In this document: piece after piece, positions 42,526-51,374 of the stretch | How the letters are laid out: each line of letters opens with the position of its first letter | Numbering within the stretch: the stretch's first letter is position 1 | NCBI RefSeq assembly: GCF_029893105.1 | Contig: NZ_JARXWG010000007.1 | Coordinates: 79,033-143,032, forward strand | Direction: 5' to 3' | Length of the DNA: 64,000 nt | Source: Parabacteroides sp. PF5-9 | GTDB lineage: Bacteria; Bacteroidota; Bacteroidia; Bacteroidales; Tannerellaceae | Position numbers and translations under genes: made by a program | The notes under the pieces: generated by a model | What the model was told of the DNA's origin: nothing | Database searches by the model: none | The model's input: only the letters and a program-made list of their open reading frames with translations

Positions 42526-44217
42526 ATGAAACAAATACATGAAAACCCATATCGGATAGCAGGACTTCTTGCCAACTCAACCGAAAGAGAACTCCAAAAA
42601 CAAAAGGCGAAAATCACACGCTATATCAGTGTCGGTCGGGTGGTTGATTCGGAGTATGATTTTTCTTTTCTGCGGCAGATCGATCGTTCGGAAAGTGTGA
42701 TCAACAAGGCCTTTTCGGGTATTGAGCAGAATCAGGATAGAGTAATGCATGCGCTTTTCTGGTTCCTGAAAGTCAATCCGTTTGACGAGACCGCTATCAA
42801 TCATCTGATCAACGGACATAAAGAAAAAGCGATAGAGATCTGGGAGAAAGTGACCGCCGGTAAAGGGGTTTCGCCGAAAAACTTTTCGTGTATCAGTAAT
42901 CTGGCTACATTGAAGTTATTGGGAGGATCTAAAACTGAAATTCAACAAGGACTCGAAGCCAAGATTATGTTGATCGAGTCAGACTGTTTCCAAGCGTTTA
43001 TACAGACTGTAGCCGATGAGACCTATTCGGAAAAAACGGAAAAACAGATCGAAAAATTTATCAGTGAGGTTTTACCTCATCTCAAAAAGAAATACTCCGA
43101 TGCGGGAACGCTTCAACTGTTCAAAAATTGTAATGGTTCATGCAAGCAATTCCTGACCCAGAAGTTTTCAGACGAACCGATCCATAAAATAGAGGCGCAA
43201 CTCGAAAAAGTCAAACAGGGAAGAAGAGAGAACAAAGCCGGATTATACAAATTGGGGAAAAAACTGATCGCAGATTGTAAAAGCGATTTAAACACATTAA
43301 AATCGGTATTGGGGCAAGACAACCTGACCTACAAAGTGATTTCAGACAATCTGGCCAAAGAGATCCTGCAATGTGGTATTGATTATTTCAATGAGATGAT
43401 CAAACAGAGTAATCCGGCCAAAGAAAGTTTGGAACTATTGGAATATGCTCTCTCGATCACCCAAAATACCCAGACACGTCAACGGATAGAGGAGAACATA
43501 AAGGTGATGAAAAATAGTGAAGTCGAATCGGCTGTCGAAAGTGAGATTAATTTCATTACCCAACAATTAAATCAACTGCAAAACAGTTCATTCAGTATCT
43601 CTAAAGCAAAAAATTTCGTAAATGCCTGTAAGCCCAAACTAAATACCCTGAAATCGAGTTTAGGAGCCAACAATGAAGTGTATCTCACCATCAGTGGAGC
43701 CATTGCTAATAACGCTCAGGGAGCACTCATACAGGTGGTCAATGAAGCCCAGAATGACTTCACAAACCGCATGACATACGATCGGTTTGGTGCACTTAAT
43801 ACACTTAAAAGTATTATTGTTGAGGCTGTCGATGTATCTACCCTTATCGGAACATTGGATATGCCTACCGACATACGGACAAGATATAAAGAGAATCACA
43901 ATGCATTAATGCAACTGGCTGGACAACTGGCCTCCATACCCACCGGAGGAGGAGGTTATAGTTCTGCTGGTGGAAGCAGCGGCAAAAAAGGATGCTACAT
44001 TGCCACCATGGCATACGGAAGTTATGAACATCCACAGGTTATCGAGTTAAGACGTTTCAGGGATGATTTTTTGAGTAAAAGTATTGCCGGACGTCTCTTT
44101 ATCCGTACCTACTATAAATACTCACCGGCTTTGGTTGAGAAGTTAAAAGAGAAAGAACAAATAAACCGCATCATACGTACCCTGTTAAATTCATTTATAA
44201 AATTAATCCGATCATAA
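42526..44217 (+). CDS. J-like / CFI-box protein of the Hsp70 operon
   Basis: A 563-aa protein. The N-terminus (NPYRIAGLLANSTERELQKQKAKITRYISVGR) resembles the helix I-II part of degenerate J-domains, but no HPD tripeptide is visible, so it may dock to Hsp70 without classical stimulation. The middle is helical, with two related segments (about 240-300 and 360-420, LKSVLGQDNLTYKVISDNLA and LKSSLGANNEVYLTISGAIA), an internal repeat. The C-terminal CFI-box domain (CYIATMAYGSYEHPQVIELRRFRDDFLSKSIAGRLFIRTYY, about 490-535) is a family mark of unknown function. It is the first gene of the operon; its stop overlaps the next start by one base. Confidence 0.72.
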   Translation: MKQIHENPYRIAGLLANSTERELQKQKAKITRYISVGRVVDSEYDFSFLRQIDRSESVINKAFSGIEQNQDRVMHALFWFLKVNPFDETAINHLINGHKEKAIEIWEKVTAGKGVSPKNFSCISNLATLKLLGGSKTEIQQGLEAKIMLIESDCFQAFIQTVADETYSEKTEKQIEKFISEVLPHLKKKYSDAGTLQLFKNCNGSCKQFLTQKFSDEPIHKIEAQLEKVKQGRRENKAGLYKLGKKLIADCKSDLNTLKSVLGQDNLTYKVISDNLAKEILQCGIDYFNEMIKQSNPAKESLELLEYALSITQNTQTRQRIEENIKVMKNSEVESAVESEINFITQQLNQLQNSSFSISKAKNFVNACKPKLNTLKSSLGANNEVYLTISGAIANNAQGALIQVVNEAQNDFTNRMTYDRFGALNTLKSIIVEAVDVSTLIGTLDMPTDIRTRYKENHNALMQLAGQLASIPTGGGGYSSAGGSSGKKGCYIATMAYGSYEHPQVIELRRFRDDFLSKSIAGRLFIRTYYKYSPALVEKLKEKEQINRIIRTLLNSFIKLIRS

Positions 44218-45137
44218 TGAAGAAAGTTATACTTGCAGCATTTATTTGCAGTACCTCCATTTTGTTTGCTCAACAATCGACGGAAAATACACTTATCGAA
44301 AAAATCCCCGGTATTCAACAGCACATAGAGCAGCTGACTTCTGAAGTAAACAGTCAGAAAGTTTTAATAGAGAAACAACGAAATACAATCAAAGAACTGC
44401 AACAAAACACGGGCAAGCTTGAAGAACAGATCAAGCAATTAAACCTGTTTGTTGAACAAAACAAGCAACAGATCAGCGGTGTATCCAACAATCTGGAGAA
44501 ACAGATTAAAGAGTCTGAAGAGAAAGCAACACAATCCATTTCTCAACTGGGAGGAGATCTTCAGAAAAACCGACTCTACTGGATCATTGCCACACTGGCG
44601 ATTCTTTTACTGGGGACACTCATGTATTTTTTCCTGAAAAAACACATCAAGTCATCACAAGATGATGTAGAGACACAAATCAGAAACACCAAAAAATCAT
44701 TGGATGATGAGGGGTTGAGGTTAGACAACAAATTGATAGAGGTGTTGGAGTCGCAATTGAAAGTGCAACAGGAAGAGTCGAAAGGAGGTACAACTTCCGG
44801 CACTAAAAACATCGACCACTCCTTAGCGCTCAAAGTCGCCGATGAAATAGCACGTATGCAGAAAAATATTTCACGCATGGATGACGACACCAAAGGGTTG
44901 AAACCGTTGGAAAAAGGGATCGAACGTATCCAGGCCAACTTTGCGGCAAATGGCTATGAAATGGTCAACTTATTGAATGTCGATTACGATGAACGAATGA
45001 ATATTGATGTGATCAATTTCATTGAAAACGATTCGCTTCCTGAGGGTAAAAAGATGATCACCAAAATTATCAAACCACAGGTGAATTACAATGGCATTTT
45101 AATTCAGAGAGCACAGGTAGAAGTATCACAAAATTAA
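44217..45137 (+). CDS. Membrane-anchored protein with GrpE-like C-terminus
   Basis: A 306-aa protein: signal peptide (1-18), coiled coil (about 30-115) outside, one membrane helix (about 121-142, YWIIATLAILLLGTLMYFFL), and a cytoplasmic coiled coil and C-terminal domain. The end (GYEMVNLLNVDYDERMNIDVINFIENDSLPEGKKMITKIIKPQVNYNGILIQRAQVEVSQN, residues 246-306) follows the order of the GrpE beta-wing: acidic stretch, LPEGK, then a beta strand ending in IQRAQVEV. GrpE is the nucleotide exchange factor of DnaK. Since the next gene is an Hsp70, this is probably its exchange factor, tethered to the inner membrane. The overlap of start and stop suggests coupling. Confidence 0.7.
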   Translation: MKKVILAAFICSTSILFAQQSTENTLIEKIPGIQQHIEQLTSEVNSQKVLIEKQRNTIKELQQNTGKLEEQIKQLNLFVEQNKQQISGVSNNLEKQIKESEEKATQSISQLGGDLQKNRLYWIIATLAILLLGTLMYFFLKKHIKSSQDDVETQIRNTKKSLDDEGLRLDNKLIEVLESQLKVQQEESKGGTTSGTKNIDHSLALKVADEIARMQKNISRMDDDTKGLKPLEKGIERIQANFAANGYEMVNLLNVDYDERMNIDVINFIENDSLPEGKKMITKIIKPQVNYNGILIQRAQVEVSQN

Positions 45138-45149
45138 ACATAGATCAAA

Positions 45150-47690
45150 ATGGCAAGGATAAAAATTGACTACGGCATTGACCTGGGAACCACCAACTCG
45201 GCAATATCCAGAATGGAAAGAGGAGAAGTGAGAATCATTAAATCGCTTGACAAACAGAAAGACACAACCCCTTCTTGTATCGCTTTTAATCCTAAAGGAA
45301 CGATATTCGTCGGTGATAAAGCATACGACAGTTACAGATCGAACAGTTTGAAAAGCCTCTCCAACAAAACGCCATTGAACGCCTATGTGGAGTTTAAAAG
45401 AACCATGGGAACCGATAAAAAATATCATAGTTCCTATTTGAATAAGGAGTTTAGTTCGGAAGAACTATCGGCTGAAATATTGAAAAGATTAAAAGAGTAT
45501 ATACAGGATGAAACGATCAAAGCGGCCATCATTACTGTTCCTGCCGCTTTTAAAAACAATCAGATTGACGCAACACGCCGAGCCGGCAAATTAGCCGGAT
45601 TTGATCATATAGAAGTATTGCAGGAACCTGTGGCGGCTTCGATGGCTTACGGATTGGACAGCAGTAAAAAAGAGGGATTCTGGCTGGTGTTCGATTTCGG
45701 AGGAGGTACATTCGATGCTGCATTATTAAAAGTGGAAGACGGGATCATGAAGGTCATCGATACCGAAGGTGATAATTATCTGGGAGGCAAAAATCTGGAT
45801 TATGCCGTCGTAGATCAATTGATTATTCCACACATCCAGCAAAAATTCAGTATTGACGGGATGTTGTCTGATGACCATAAAAAAGCGGAATTCAGAAGCG
45901 CCCTAAAATTCTTTGCCGAAGAGATAAAAAACAACCTTTCTTTCAATGCATCACATAATATTTATGTCGATCCGGGAGATTGCGGGGAAGATGATAACGG
46001 GGAAGAAATTGAAATCGATCTGACGGTGGTTCAGGATGATCTTAAACGGATATTCACACCTATCTTCCAGAAAGCGATTGACTGTAGTTTAGCGCTTTTA
46101 AATAGAAATAATTTGAAAGGGAGTTCCCTGGATTCGCTGATTCTGGTCGGTGGGCCAACCCTCTCTCCGGTGCTTCGTGAAATGCTCGACAAACAACTCT
46201 GCAAACCCGATACGAGCGTCGACCCAATGACTGTTGTATCGAGAGGAGCAGCTCTGTATGCCTCAACGATCGATATCTCGGAGAGTATCAAAGAAGAATC
46301 ACGCGACCGGACAAAGATCCAATTGGAAATCGGACATGAAGCATCCAGTGTGGAACCGGAAGAGTTTGTGACACTCAAAATATTGGCCGACAAAACAGAA
46401 GGCACAATTCCTGATAAGGTCTTTGCCGAAATAAGCCGAGGCGATGGCGCCTGGTCGAGCGGAAAAGTAGAGATCAATACATTAGGTGAAGTGGTTGACG
46501 TTCAACTTGCCGAAAACAAAATGAATGTTTTTGAAGTGACGCTCTATGATGATAAAGGGAATGTTTTGGAATGCGAGCCTGCCTCGTTCAGTATTATTCA
46601 GGGATCAAAGATCGGAAGTGCTACCCTACCCTATAATATAGGTATTGAGATATTACAAAAAGTGACCAGTAAAGTGGTGTTTGTCACAGTTAAAGGATTG
46701 GAAAAAAACCAGTCTCTCCCGGCTACAGGGACAATCAACGGATTAAAAACCCAAAAGCAAATACGCCCGGGAATGGATACCGACTTTATTAAAATTCCTA
46801 TTTATCAAGGCGAGCATAACTCTGAAGGGACACGAGCAATTTATAACGAACACGTATATGATATCATTATCAGTGGGGCTGACCTTCCGGCATTATTGCC
46901 GGAAAGTGCAGATGTGGATCTGACTTTCAGCTTAGATAAGTCACAAAAAATGACCGTTCAGGCGTATTTTCCATACTTAGATCATACGGCAGAAATCAGC
47001 GTACCGACAGATACTGTGCAATCGGTTGACACAAAATGGTTGGAAAGTGAGTTGGATAAAGCCGGAAAGAGTATCAAAGCCCTCAAGCAAGAAGGAGAAG
47101 CGGATACGAATAAACTGCAAAAGCTTGAAGCTGAATTGGGACAAATCACTCAATCTTTCGAGAACAGTAAAAATGATGTCGATGCCAAGCAGGAGGTGTT
47201 GACTAACCTGCGAAAATTATTGAAAGAAATTGATCAATTGACAGAAACATCCGAATGGCCGAAAATGGAAAAACAGCTGAAAGACGAATTCCACAAGCTG
47301 GAAGAAGCAAACCAGAAATTCGGAAATGAGAAAACATCTCAGGCCGTAGCTGAACTGGAAGCGCAAGTGGAAGAGGTCTTTGCGAAAAAAGACACCAAAC
47401 TTGGCGGTCTCCTTCTGGAAGAGATCAACCAATGTTTTATGCAGCTTACTTTAATTTTCCAACTTATCGGCTTGGTGAAATACCTGAATGATGACTTCAA
47501 CAAGATCCAATGGAGAGATCCGAATAAGGCCAGAGCATTGCTCAACCAAGCGATACAGCAGATCGGAGAAAAACCGACTGTAGAAGAACTGCAACCAATT
47601 ATCATGGCCATCTATCAATTATTGCCTCCTGACTTTACACAACCCCAAGGGGGAATCACTGATTTTAATAATGATATTTTGACCCTGTAA
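45150..47690 (+). CDS. Hsp70-family chaperone paralogue
   Basis: An 846-aa actin-like ATPase of the Hsp70 superfamily, longer than DnaK (about 640). The ATPase domain has the phosphate 1 loop GIDLGTTNSAI (9-19), AIITVPAAFKNNQIDATRRAGKLAGF, EPVAASMAYGL, phosphate 2 VFDFGGGTFDAALLKV (about 180) and adenosine loop ILVGGPTLSPVLREML (about 332). The substrate-binding half is diverged, without the usual DnaK beta signature, and a coiled coil (about 635-745) precedes a C-terminal helical tail. It lies 12 bp after the GrpE-like gene. It is not the housekeeping DnaK, and its clients are unknown. Confidence 0.92.
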   Translation: MARIKIDYGIDLGTTNSAISRMERGEVRIIKSLDKQKDTTPSCIAFNPKGTIFVGDKAYDSYRSNSLKSLSNKTPLNAYVEFKRTMGTDKKYHSSYLNKEFSSEELSAEILKRLKEYIQDETIKAAIITVPAAFKNNQIDATRRAGKLAGFDHIEVLQEPVAASMAYGLDSSKKEGFWLVFDFGGGTFDAALLKVEDGIMKVIDTEGDNYLGGKNLDYAVVDQLIIPHIQQKFSIDGMLSDDHKKAEFRSALKFFAEEIKNNLSFNASHNIYVDPGDCGEDDNGEEIEIDLTVVQDDLKRIFTPIFQKAIDCSLALLNRNNLKGSSLDSLILVGGPTLSPVLREMLDKQLCKPDTSVDPMTVVSRGAALYASTIDISESIKEESRDRTKIQLEIGHEASSVEPEEFVTLKILADKTEGTIPDKVFAEISRGDGAWSSGKVEINTLGEVVDVQLAENKMNVFEVTLYDDKGNVLECEPASFSIIQGSKIGSATLPYNIGIEILQKVTSKVVFVTVKGLEKNQSLPATGTINGLKTQKQIRPGMDTDFIKIPIYQGEHNSEGTRAIYNEHVYDIIISGADLPALLPESADVDLTFSLDKSQKMTVQAYFPYLDHTAEISVPTDTVQSVDTKWLESELDKAGKSIKALKQEGEADTNKLQKLEAELGQITQSFENSKNDVDAKQEVLTNLRKLLKEIDQLTETSEWPKMEKQLKDEFHKLEEANQKFGNEKTSQAVAELEAQVEEVFAKKDTKLGGLLLEEINQCFMQLTLIFQLIGLVKYLNDDFNKIQWRDPNKARALLNQAIQQIGEKPTVEELQPIIMAIYQLLPPDFTQPQGGITDFNNDILTL

Positions 47691-47712
47691 TACACTTTTT
47701 GAAGCAATCGTT

Positions 47713-49500
47713 ATGACTCAAAAACAATCCATATTATCCAAAGGTCAGCTGATCGATAACAAATACGAGATCGCTTTTTTCCTAAAAAAAGGGAAATATG
47801 CAGAATCTTATCGGGTGAAAGATCCGGATGGGAAAACACGGTTTTTCAAGCTGTTTTCGTACACAAAACTTCATCGTACACAATTCACGTCCGAAGGCGA
47901 TGTACTTGAGATTGAACTACTGAAACAACTTCAACATCCTAACATTGTCAAATATAGAGATAGTGGTGACCTGTTGATTGATAATCAGAAATATGGTTAT
48001 GTCGTTCTTGATTTCATTAGTGGGGAAACGCTGGCAGAACAAACAAACCGGGAGAAGAATATCAATCCCTATGACGCCAAAGACCTGATATTGGGTGTAT
48101 TGAACGGTTTGAATTACCTGCATAATCTGGAACATCCGATTATCCATAACGATCTGACCAATCAAAACATCATGCTCGATCTGGCTGGAAAAGTAAGCGT
48201 AGGTAAGATTATTGATTTCGGATATGCGCGTTATCTCAACCAGTCGCACAAAGATTTTTACAGTGAAGGATTAAACCCCTTCTATATGGCCAATGAGATG
48301 TTTAATCACATCTTCTCTGTGCAAAGTGATATCTTTGCTGTAGGAGCATTATATTATCATTTGTTATTCGGTCTGCCGCCCTGGTTTATTGAAATATCCC
48401 GTTACAAATCAGATACGGTCAATCTGGAAGAGGCCATACTCAAAGAGAGAAAAAAACCGTTGAAAGTCGTTAACTCGGAGATCAACGTTGAGCCGGAAAC
48501 GCTTCATATCATTACGAAAGCATTACAGCCTGAAGCCGAACACCGTTTCAAAAGTGTCAAAGAATTTATACAGGCATTGAATGGAGAGATAGAAGTGGAA
48601 ATACCCGCACAGACCCAACCATCACCCCAAAGTATTCAGACAAAAGAGAAAAAGAAAGGTGGAGGTTTCGAAGATATCGCAGGGATGCAGGAATTAAAAG
48701 AGACGATCAAGCTAGATGTAATTGATGCTCTGAATGATAAAGAACGTTATGCTGAATATGGCTTAACAATCCCAAATGGCATACTATTGTATGGTCCTCC
48801 CGGTTGTGGAAAAACTTTTTTTGCGGAGAAAACAGCGGAAGAGATCGGTTTTAATTTTTACCAGATCAAACCTTCCGACATTCAAAGTAAATGGGTAAAC
48901 GCCACACAGGAAAACATTAAAACGCTTTTCGACGAGGCTCGTAAAAATGCACCGAGTATCGTTTTTATTGACGAATTGGATGCCTTGGTGCCAAGCAGGG
49001 ATAATGCCAGTGTGAACCATATGAATACGAGTGCGGTCAACGAATTTCTGGCGCAAATGAACAATATCGGAGACGATGGCGTATTCATCATCGGAGCAAC
49101 CAACAAACCCAGTTCTATCGATTCGGCTATACTTCGCTCCGGCCGATTGGATAAACATATCTTTATCCCACCTCCGGACTTCGAAGCCAGAAAAGAGATG
49201 TTCAAACTCTACCTGAAAAAACGTCCTAAAGAGATAGGTATCGATTATCATTCACTGGCTACAGCGACTGACAGTTATGTCTCAAGTGATATTAAATTCT
49301 TGTGCGACGAAGCATCCCGGGAAGCATTAAAATTAAAGTCCCGCATTTCTATGGAAATTATTCTGGGAACAATAAAAAAACGGCCACCTTCTATTTCCAG
49401 AAACGAATTAGACAGTTATTTACAGATAAAAGCGGAAATGGAAGGAGAGACTCCGGCTAAAACAAATAAACTACCAAGTGTTGGTTTTATAAAAAAATGA
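47713..49500 (+). CDS. Protein kinase fused to AAA+ ATPase
   Basis: A 595-aa fusion. Residues 15-290 are a eukaryotic-like protein kinase: glycine-loop region KGKYAESYRVKD, the ATP Lys in RFFKLFS, catalytic loop IIHNDLTNQNIML (about 144-156; HND replaces HRD, so it is a non-RD kinase), and DFG in IDFGYA (about 167). Residues 315-565 are an AAA+ domain of the classic (FtsH/p97) type: Walker A GPPGCGKTFFAEK (about 361), Walker B IVFIDELDA (about 416), sensor GATNKP, Arg finger region RSGRLDKH. Between them is a proline-rich linker. A kinase and a remodelling ATPase in one chain next to an Hsp70 suggest controlled protein remodelling. Confidence 0.9.
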   Translation: MTQKQSILSKGQLIDNKYEIAFFLKKGKYAESYRVKDPDGKTRFFKLFSYTKLHRTQFTSEGDVLEIELLKQLQHPNIVKYRDSGDLLIDNQKYGYVVLDFISGETLAEQTNREKNINPYDAKDLILGVLNGLNYLHNLEHPIIHNDLTNQNIMLDLAGKVSVGKIIDFGYARYLNQSHKDFYSEGLNPFYMANEMFNHIFSVQSDIFAVGALYYHLLFGLPPWFIEISRYKSDTVNLEEAILKERKKPLKVVNSEINVEPETLHIITKALQPEAEHRFKSVKEFIQALNGEIEVEIPAQTQPSPQSIQTKEKKKGGGFEDIAGMQELKETIKLDVIDALNDKERYAEYGLTIPNGILLYGPPGCGKTFFAEKTAEEIGFNFYQIKPSDIQSKWVNATQENIKTLFDEARKNAPSIVFIDELDALVPSRDNASVNHMNTSAVNEFLAQMNNIGDDGVFIIGATNKPSSIDSAILRSGRLDKHIFIPPPDFEARKEMFKLYLKKRPKEIGIDYHSLATATDSYVSSDIKFLCDEASREALKLKSRISMEIILGTIKKRPPSISRNELDSYLQIKAEMEGETPAKTNKLPSVGFIKK

Positions 49501-49501
49501 T

Positions 49502-50038
49502 ATGGAACAATTAAATTTTAATCAACTGCTTTTGAAAACCGTATTCTCCTGTATGGCCTGTGATGGCAATATAGACGATAGAGAAGTTCAGTTGATCAAA
49601 GAGATGCACAGTCAGAAGAAACTATTCGGTGATATCGACATCCATGCAGAATTAGATCGTTTACTTTCAGCCATTAACAAAGAGGGTTTATTATTCCTGA
49701 AAAAATATTTTGAAGAACTTGGTACATTTCATTTTTCGGAAGAGGAAGAACTTAAACTCATAGGTGCCGTTATCGAAACGATTAAAGTAGATGAAAAAGT
49801 GGAATACAATGAAATCAAATTCTTTAAAGTCATTCGTTCGAAACTAAAAACATCCAATGAAGTCATACTGGAAAAGTATCCCGAAGCGGAAGAATTTCTG
49901 GAAGAGGATGTAATCTCCGAATCACTGATATTCAGATTACAGGATGACTTCCTGGATAAATATACACTCCCTAAATTTGAAATGATAAACATTCTCGAAG
50001 AGAGTGAGCAGAAAGAGGAAGATGAAAAAATAGACTGA
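49502..50038 (+). CDS. TerB-like protein of the Hsp70 operon
   Basis: A 178-aa protein with a TerB-type helical domain in two halves. MACDGNIDDREVQLIKEMHSQK near residues 18-40 and the second helix pair VIETIKVDEKVEYNEIKFFKVIRSKL (about 95-120) show the paired acidic D-x-x-D/E pattern of TerB and TerB-like domains, which may bind metal. The C-terminus is acidic. The ATG follows the kinase-AAA stop by one base, so it is translationally coupled. TerB proteins occur in tellurite/phage-stress gene sets, often with kinases and AAA+ proteins, but this operon lacks TerC/D/E. Confidence 0.74.
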   Translation: MEQLNFNQLLLKTVFSCMACDGNIDDREVQLIKEMHSQKKLFGDIDIHAELDRLLSAINKEGLLFLKKYFEELGTFHFSEEEELKLIGAVIETIKVDEKVEYNEIKFFKVIRSKLKTSNEVILEKYPEAEEFLEEDVISESLIFRLQDDFLDKYTLPKFEMINILEESEQKEEDEKID

Positions 50039-50046
50039 TTCTCGTT

Positions 50047-50089
50047 AAGCCGGTTTAGTAGATACCTATCACTAAACCGGCTTTCTTTT
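50047..50089. terminator. Bidirectional terminator between the Hsp70 and cobalamin operons
   Basis: AAGCCGGTTTAGT (50047-50059) pairs exactly with 50071-50083, followed by T-rich sequence; an imperfect run is present on the other strand. Convergent operons meet here. Confidence 0.85.
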
Positions 50090-50090
50090 A

Positions 50091-50621
50091 TTAGATATCG
50101 ATTTTTATCACTTCCCCATACGAAGGCATACGATCAAACGCCTCTTTCATTTCATATTCTCCGGCATAAATACGTGCACAAGTCAAAACACCTCCGTGCG
50201 CAAACAAACAGACACGATTATAAGCACTCGCTTTTAACTCATTCAGAAATTCACTCACTCGATTAAAAAGATCCATCATACTCTCACCGTTAGGTGATGA
50301 GGTATTGATCCAGTCTTTAAAAAACACATCCGATGCCGGGTCATTCGACAACTCGTCCCATGAACGCATCTCCCAATCACCGAAATTGATCTCTTTAATC
50401 CGATCCTCACGGTGAGCATCCCCATACCCGCAATAGGTTGCCAGACGAACACAACGCGACAGCGGACTGGTCCATACCCGGTCAAAAGAGAGGCCTGAGA
50501 GATTGGATTGAACCACTGCTGCCTCTTCTTCAAAAGTTGGTTTTAACGGAACATCTGTCTGTCCGTATGTATAGCCTATAGGAACGTCTACCGACGTATG
50601 TCTAACCAAATAAATCTCCAT
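50091..50621 (-). CDS. cobC: Alpha-ribazole phosphatase / histidine phosphatase
   Basis: A 176-aa histidine phosphatase removing phosphate from alpha-ribazole phosphate (or from adenosylcobalamin phosphate) at the end of nucleotide-loop assembly. The catalytic site is LVRHTSVDVP (RHT instead of RHG) with the second His in LFAHGGV, and the acid/base Glu in INFGDWEMRSWDELS. Length is normal for the family. It is the last gene of the cob operon, 2 bp after cobS. Assignment as CobC rests on that context; the family alone is broad. Confidence 0.87.
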   Translation of the reverse strand: MEIYLVRHTSVDVPIGYTYGQTDVPLKPTFEEEAAVVQSNLSGLSFDRVWTSPLSRCVRLATYCGYGDAHREDRIKEINFGDWEMRSWDELSNDPASDVFFKDWINTSSPNGESMMDLFNRVSEFLNELKASAYNRVCLFAHGGVLTCARIYAGEYEMKEAFDRMPSYGEVIKIDI

Positions 50622-50623
50622 AA

Positions 50624-51373
50624 CTACTGATTCACATAAATAATCAAAATTCCCAGATAAAAGCTTAGTTCACAAAGTAAAAATGTGGCACCGCAACAAT
50701 CTCCGGAATATCCTTGTAACTTTCTGTTCATGAATGAGGTTAATATAAACCAGATCAACACTGGTAGTATACAAGCAAATAGATAAACCGGATGAGGCAA
50801 CCACAGCAAAGGTAATAATCCAAAAAGGAAACTAATGAAATATTCCTTTTTATTCATCCGATTATAAACTGTTTTATTTTTCGAAGTCTCCGAAGTACGC
50901 ACATAAGGAAGACGGTTGATTATCATACTCGATACACTTTTCGAATAAGGATCGGCAACTAACATCACTGCGCCTGTAAGTTCAAGAGGTAAAGCGACAA
51001 GAATAGCAAAATAGAGTCCGAAATAACAGATTAAACCTACGACCCCATAGGTTCCGATATGTGAATCTTTCATGATCGTCAAAATGCGATCACGTGTGTT
51101 TCCCCCACCAAAACCGTCAAAGAAATCAGCCAGTCCATCTTCATGTAAACAACCGGTAACCAATAACCGGGTTATTATTGCCAACAATATGGCTACAGTT
51201 CCTGGTAGAAAAAGTGCGGATATATAAAGCGTCAAGACCGAAAGTCCTGCTGTTAGCCAACCTGTCAACGACCAGTAACTGACTACATTCTTAAAATATT
51301 CGGCAGAAACATTCCCTAATCGCCAGAAAGGCAACCGTGTAAAAAAGATAAATGCCGCCAATACCCGCTGCAT
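50624..51373 (-). CDS. cobS: Adenosylcobinamide-GDP ribazoletransferase
   Basis: A 249-aa inner-membrane enzyme that joins adenosylcobinamide-GDP and alpha-ribazole to form cobalamin. The start is at 51373 (MQRVLAAFIFFTRLPFWRLG); the frame is open further upstream but the enzyme family starts here. It has about six membrane helices, the motif LHEDGLADFFDGFGGGNTRDRILTIMKDSHIGTYG with the Asp-rich catalytic region, and the R-rich loop. It begins one base after the cobT stop, so the genes are coupled. Confidence 0.95.
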   Translation of the reverse strand: MQRVLAAFIFFTRLPFWRLGNVSAEYFKNVVSYWSLTGWLTAGLSVLTLYISALFLPGTVAILLAIITRLLVTGCLHEDGLADFFDGFGGGNTRDRILTIMKDSHIGTYGVVGLICYFGLYFAILVALPLELTGAVMLVADPYSKSVSSMIINRLPYVRTSETSKNKTVYNRMNKKEYFISFLFGLLPLLWLPHPVYLFACILPVLIWFILTSFMNRKLQGYSGDCCGATFLLCELSFYLGILIIYVNQ

Positions 51374-51374
51374 A

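Noticed and set aside
42526..50038. Canonical tellurite resistance (ter) operon
   Set aside because: Only one TerB-like protein is present, with no TerC, TerD or TerE; the Hsp70, GrpE-like and kinase-AAA+ genes define a different set.
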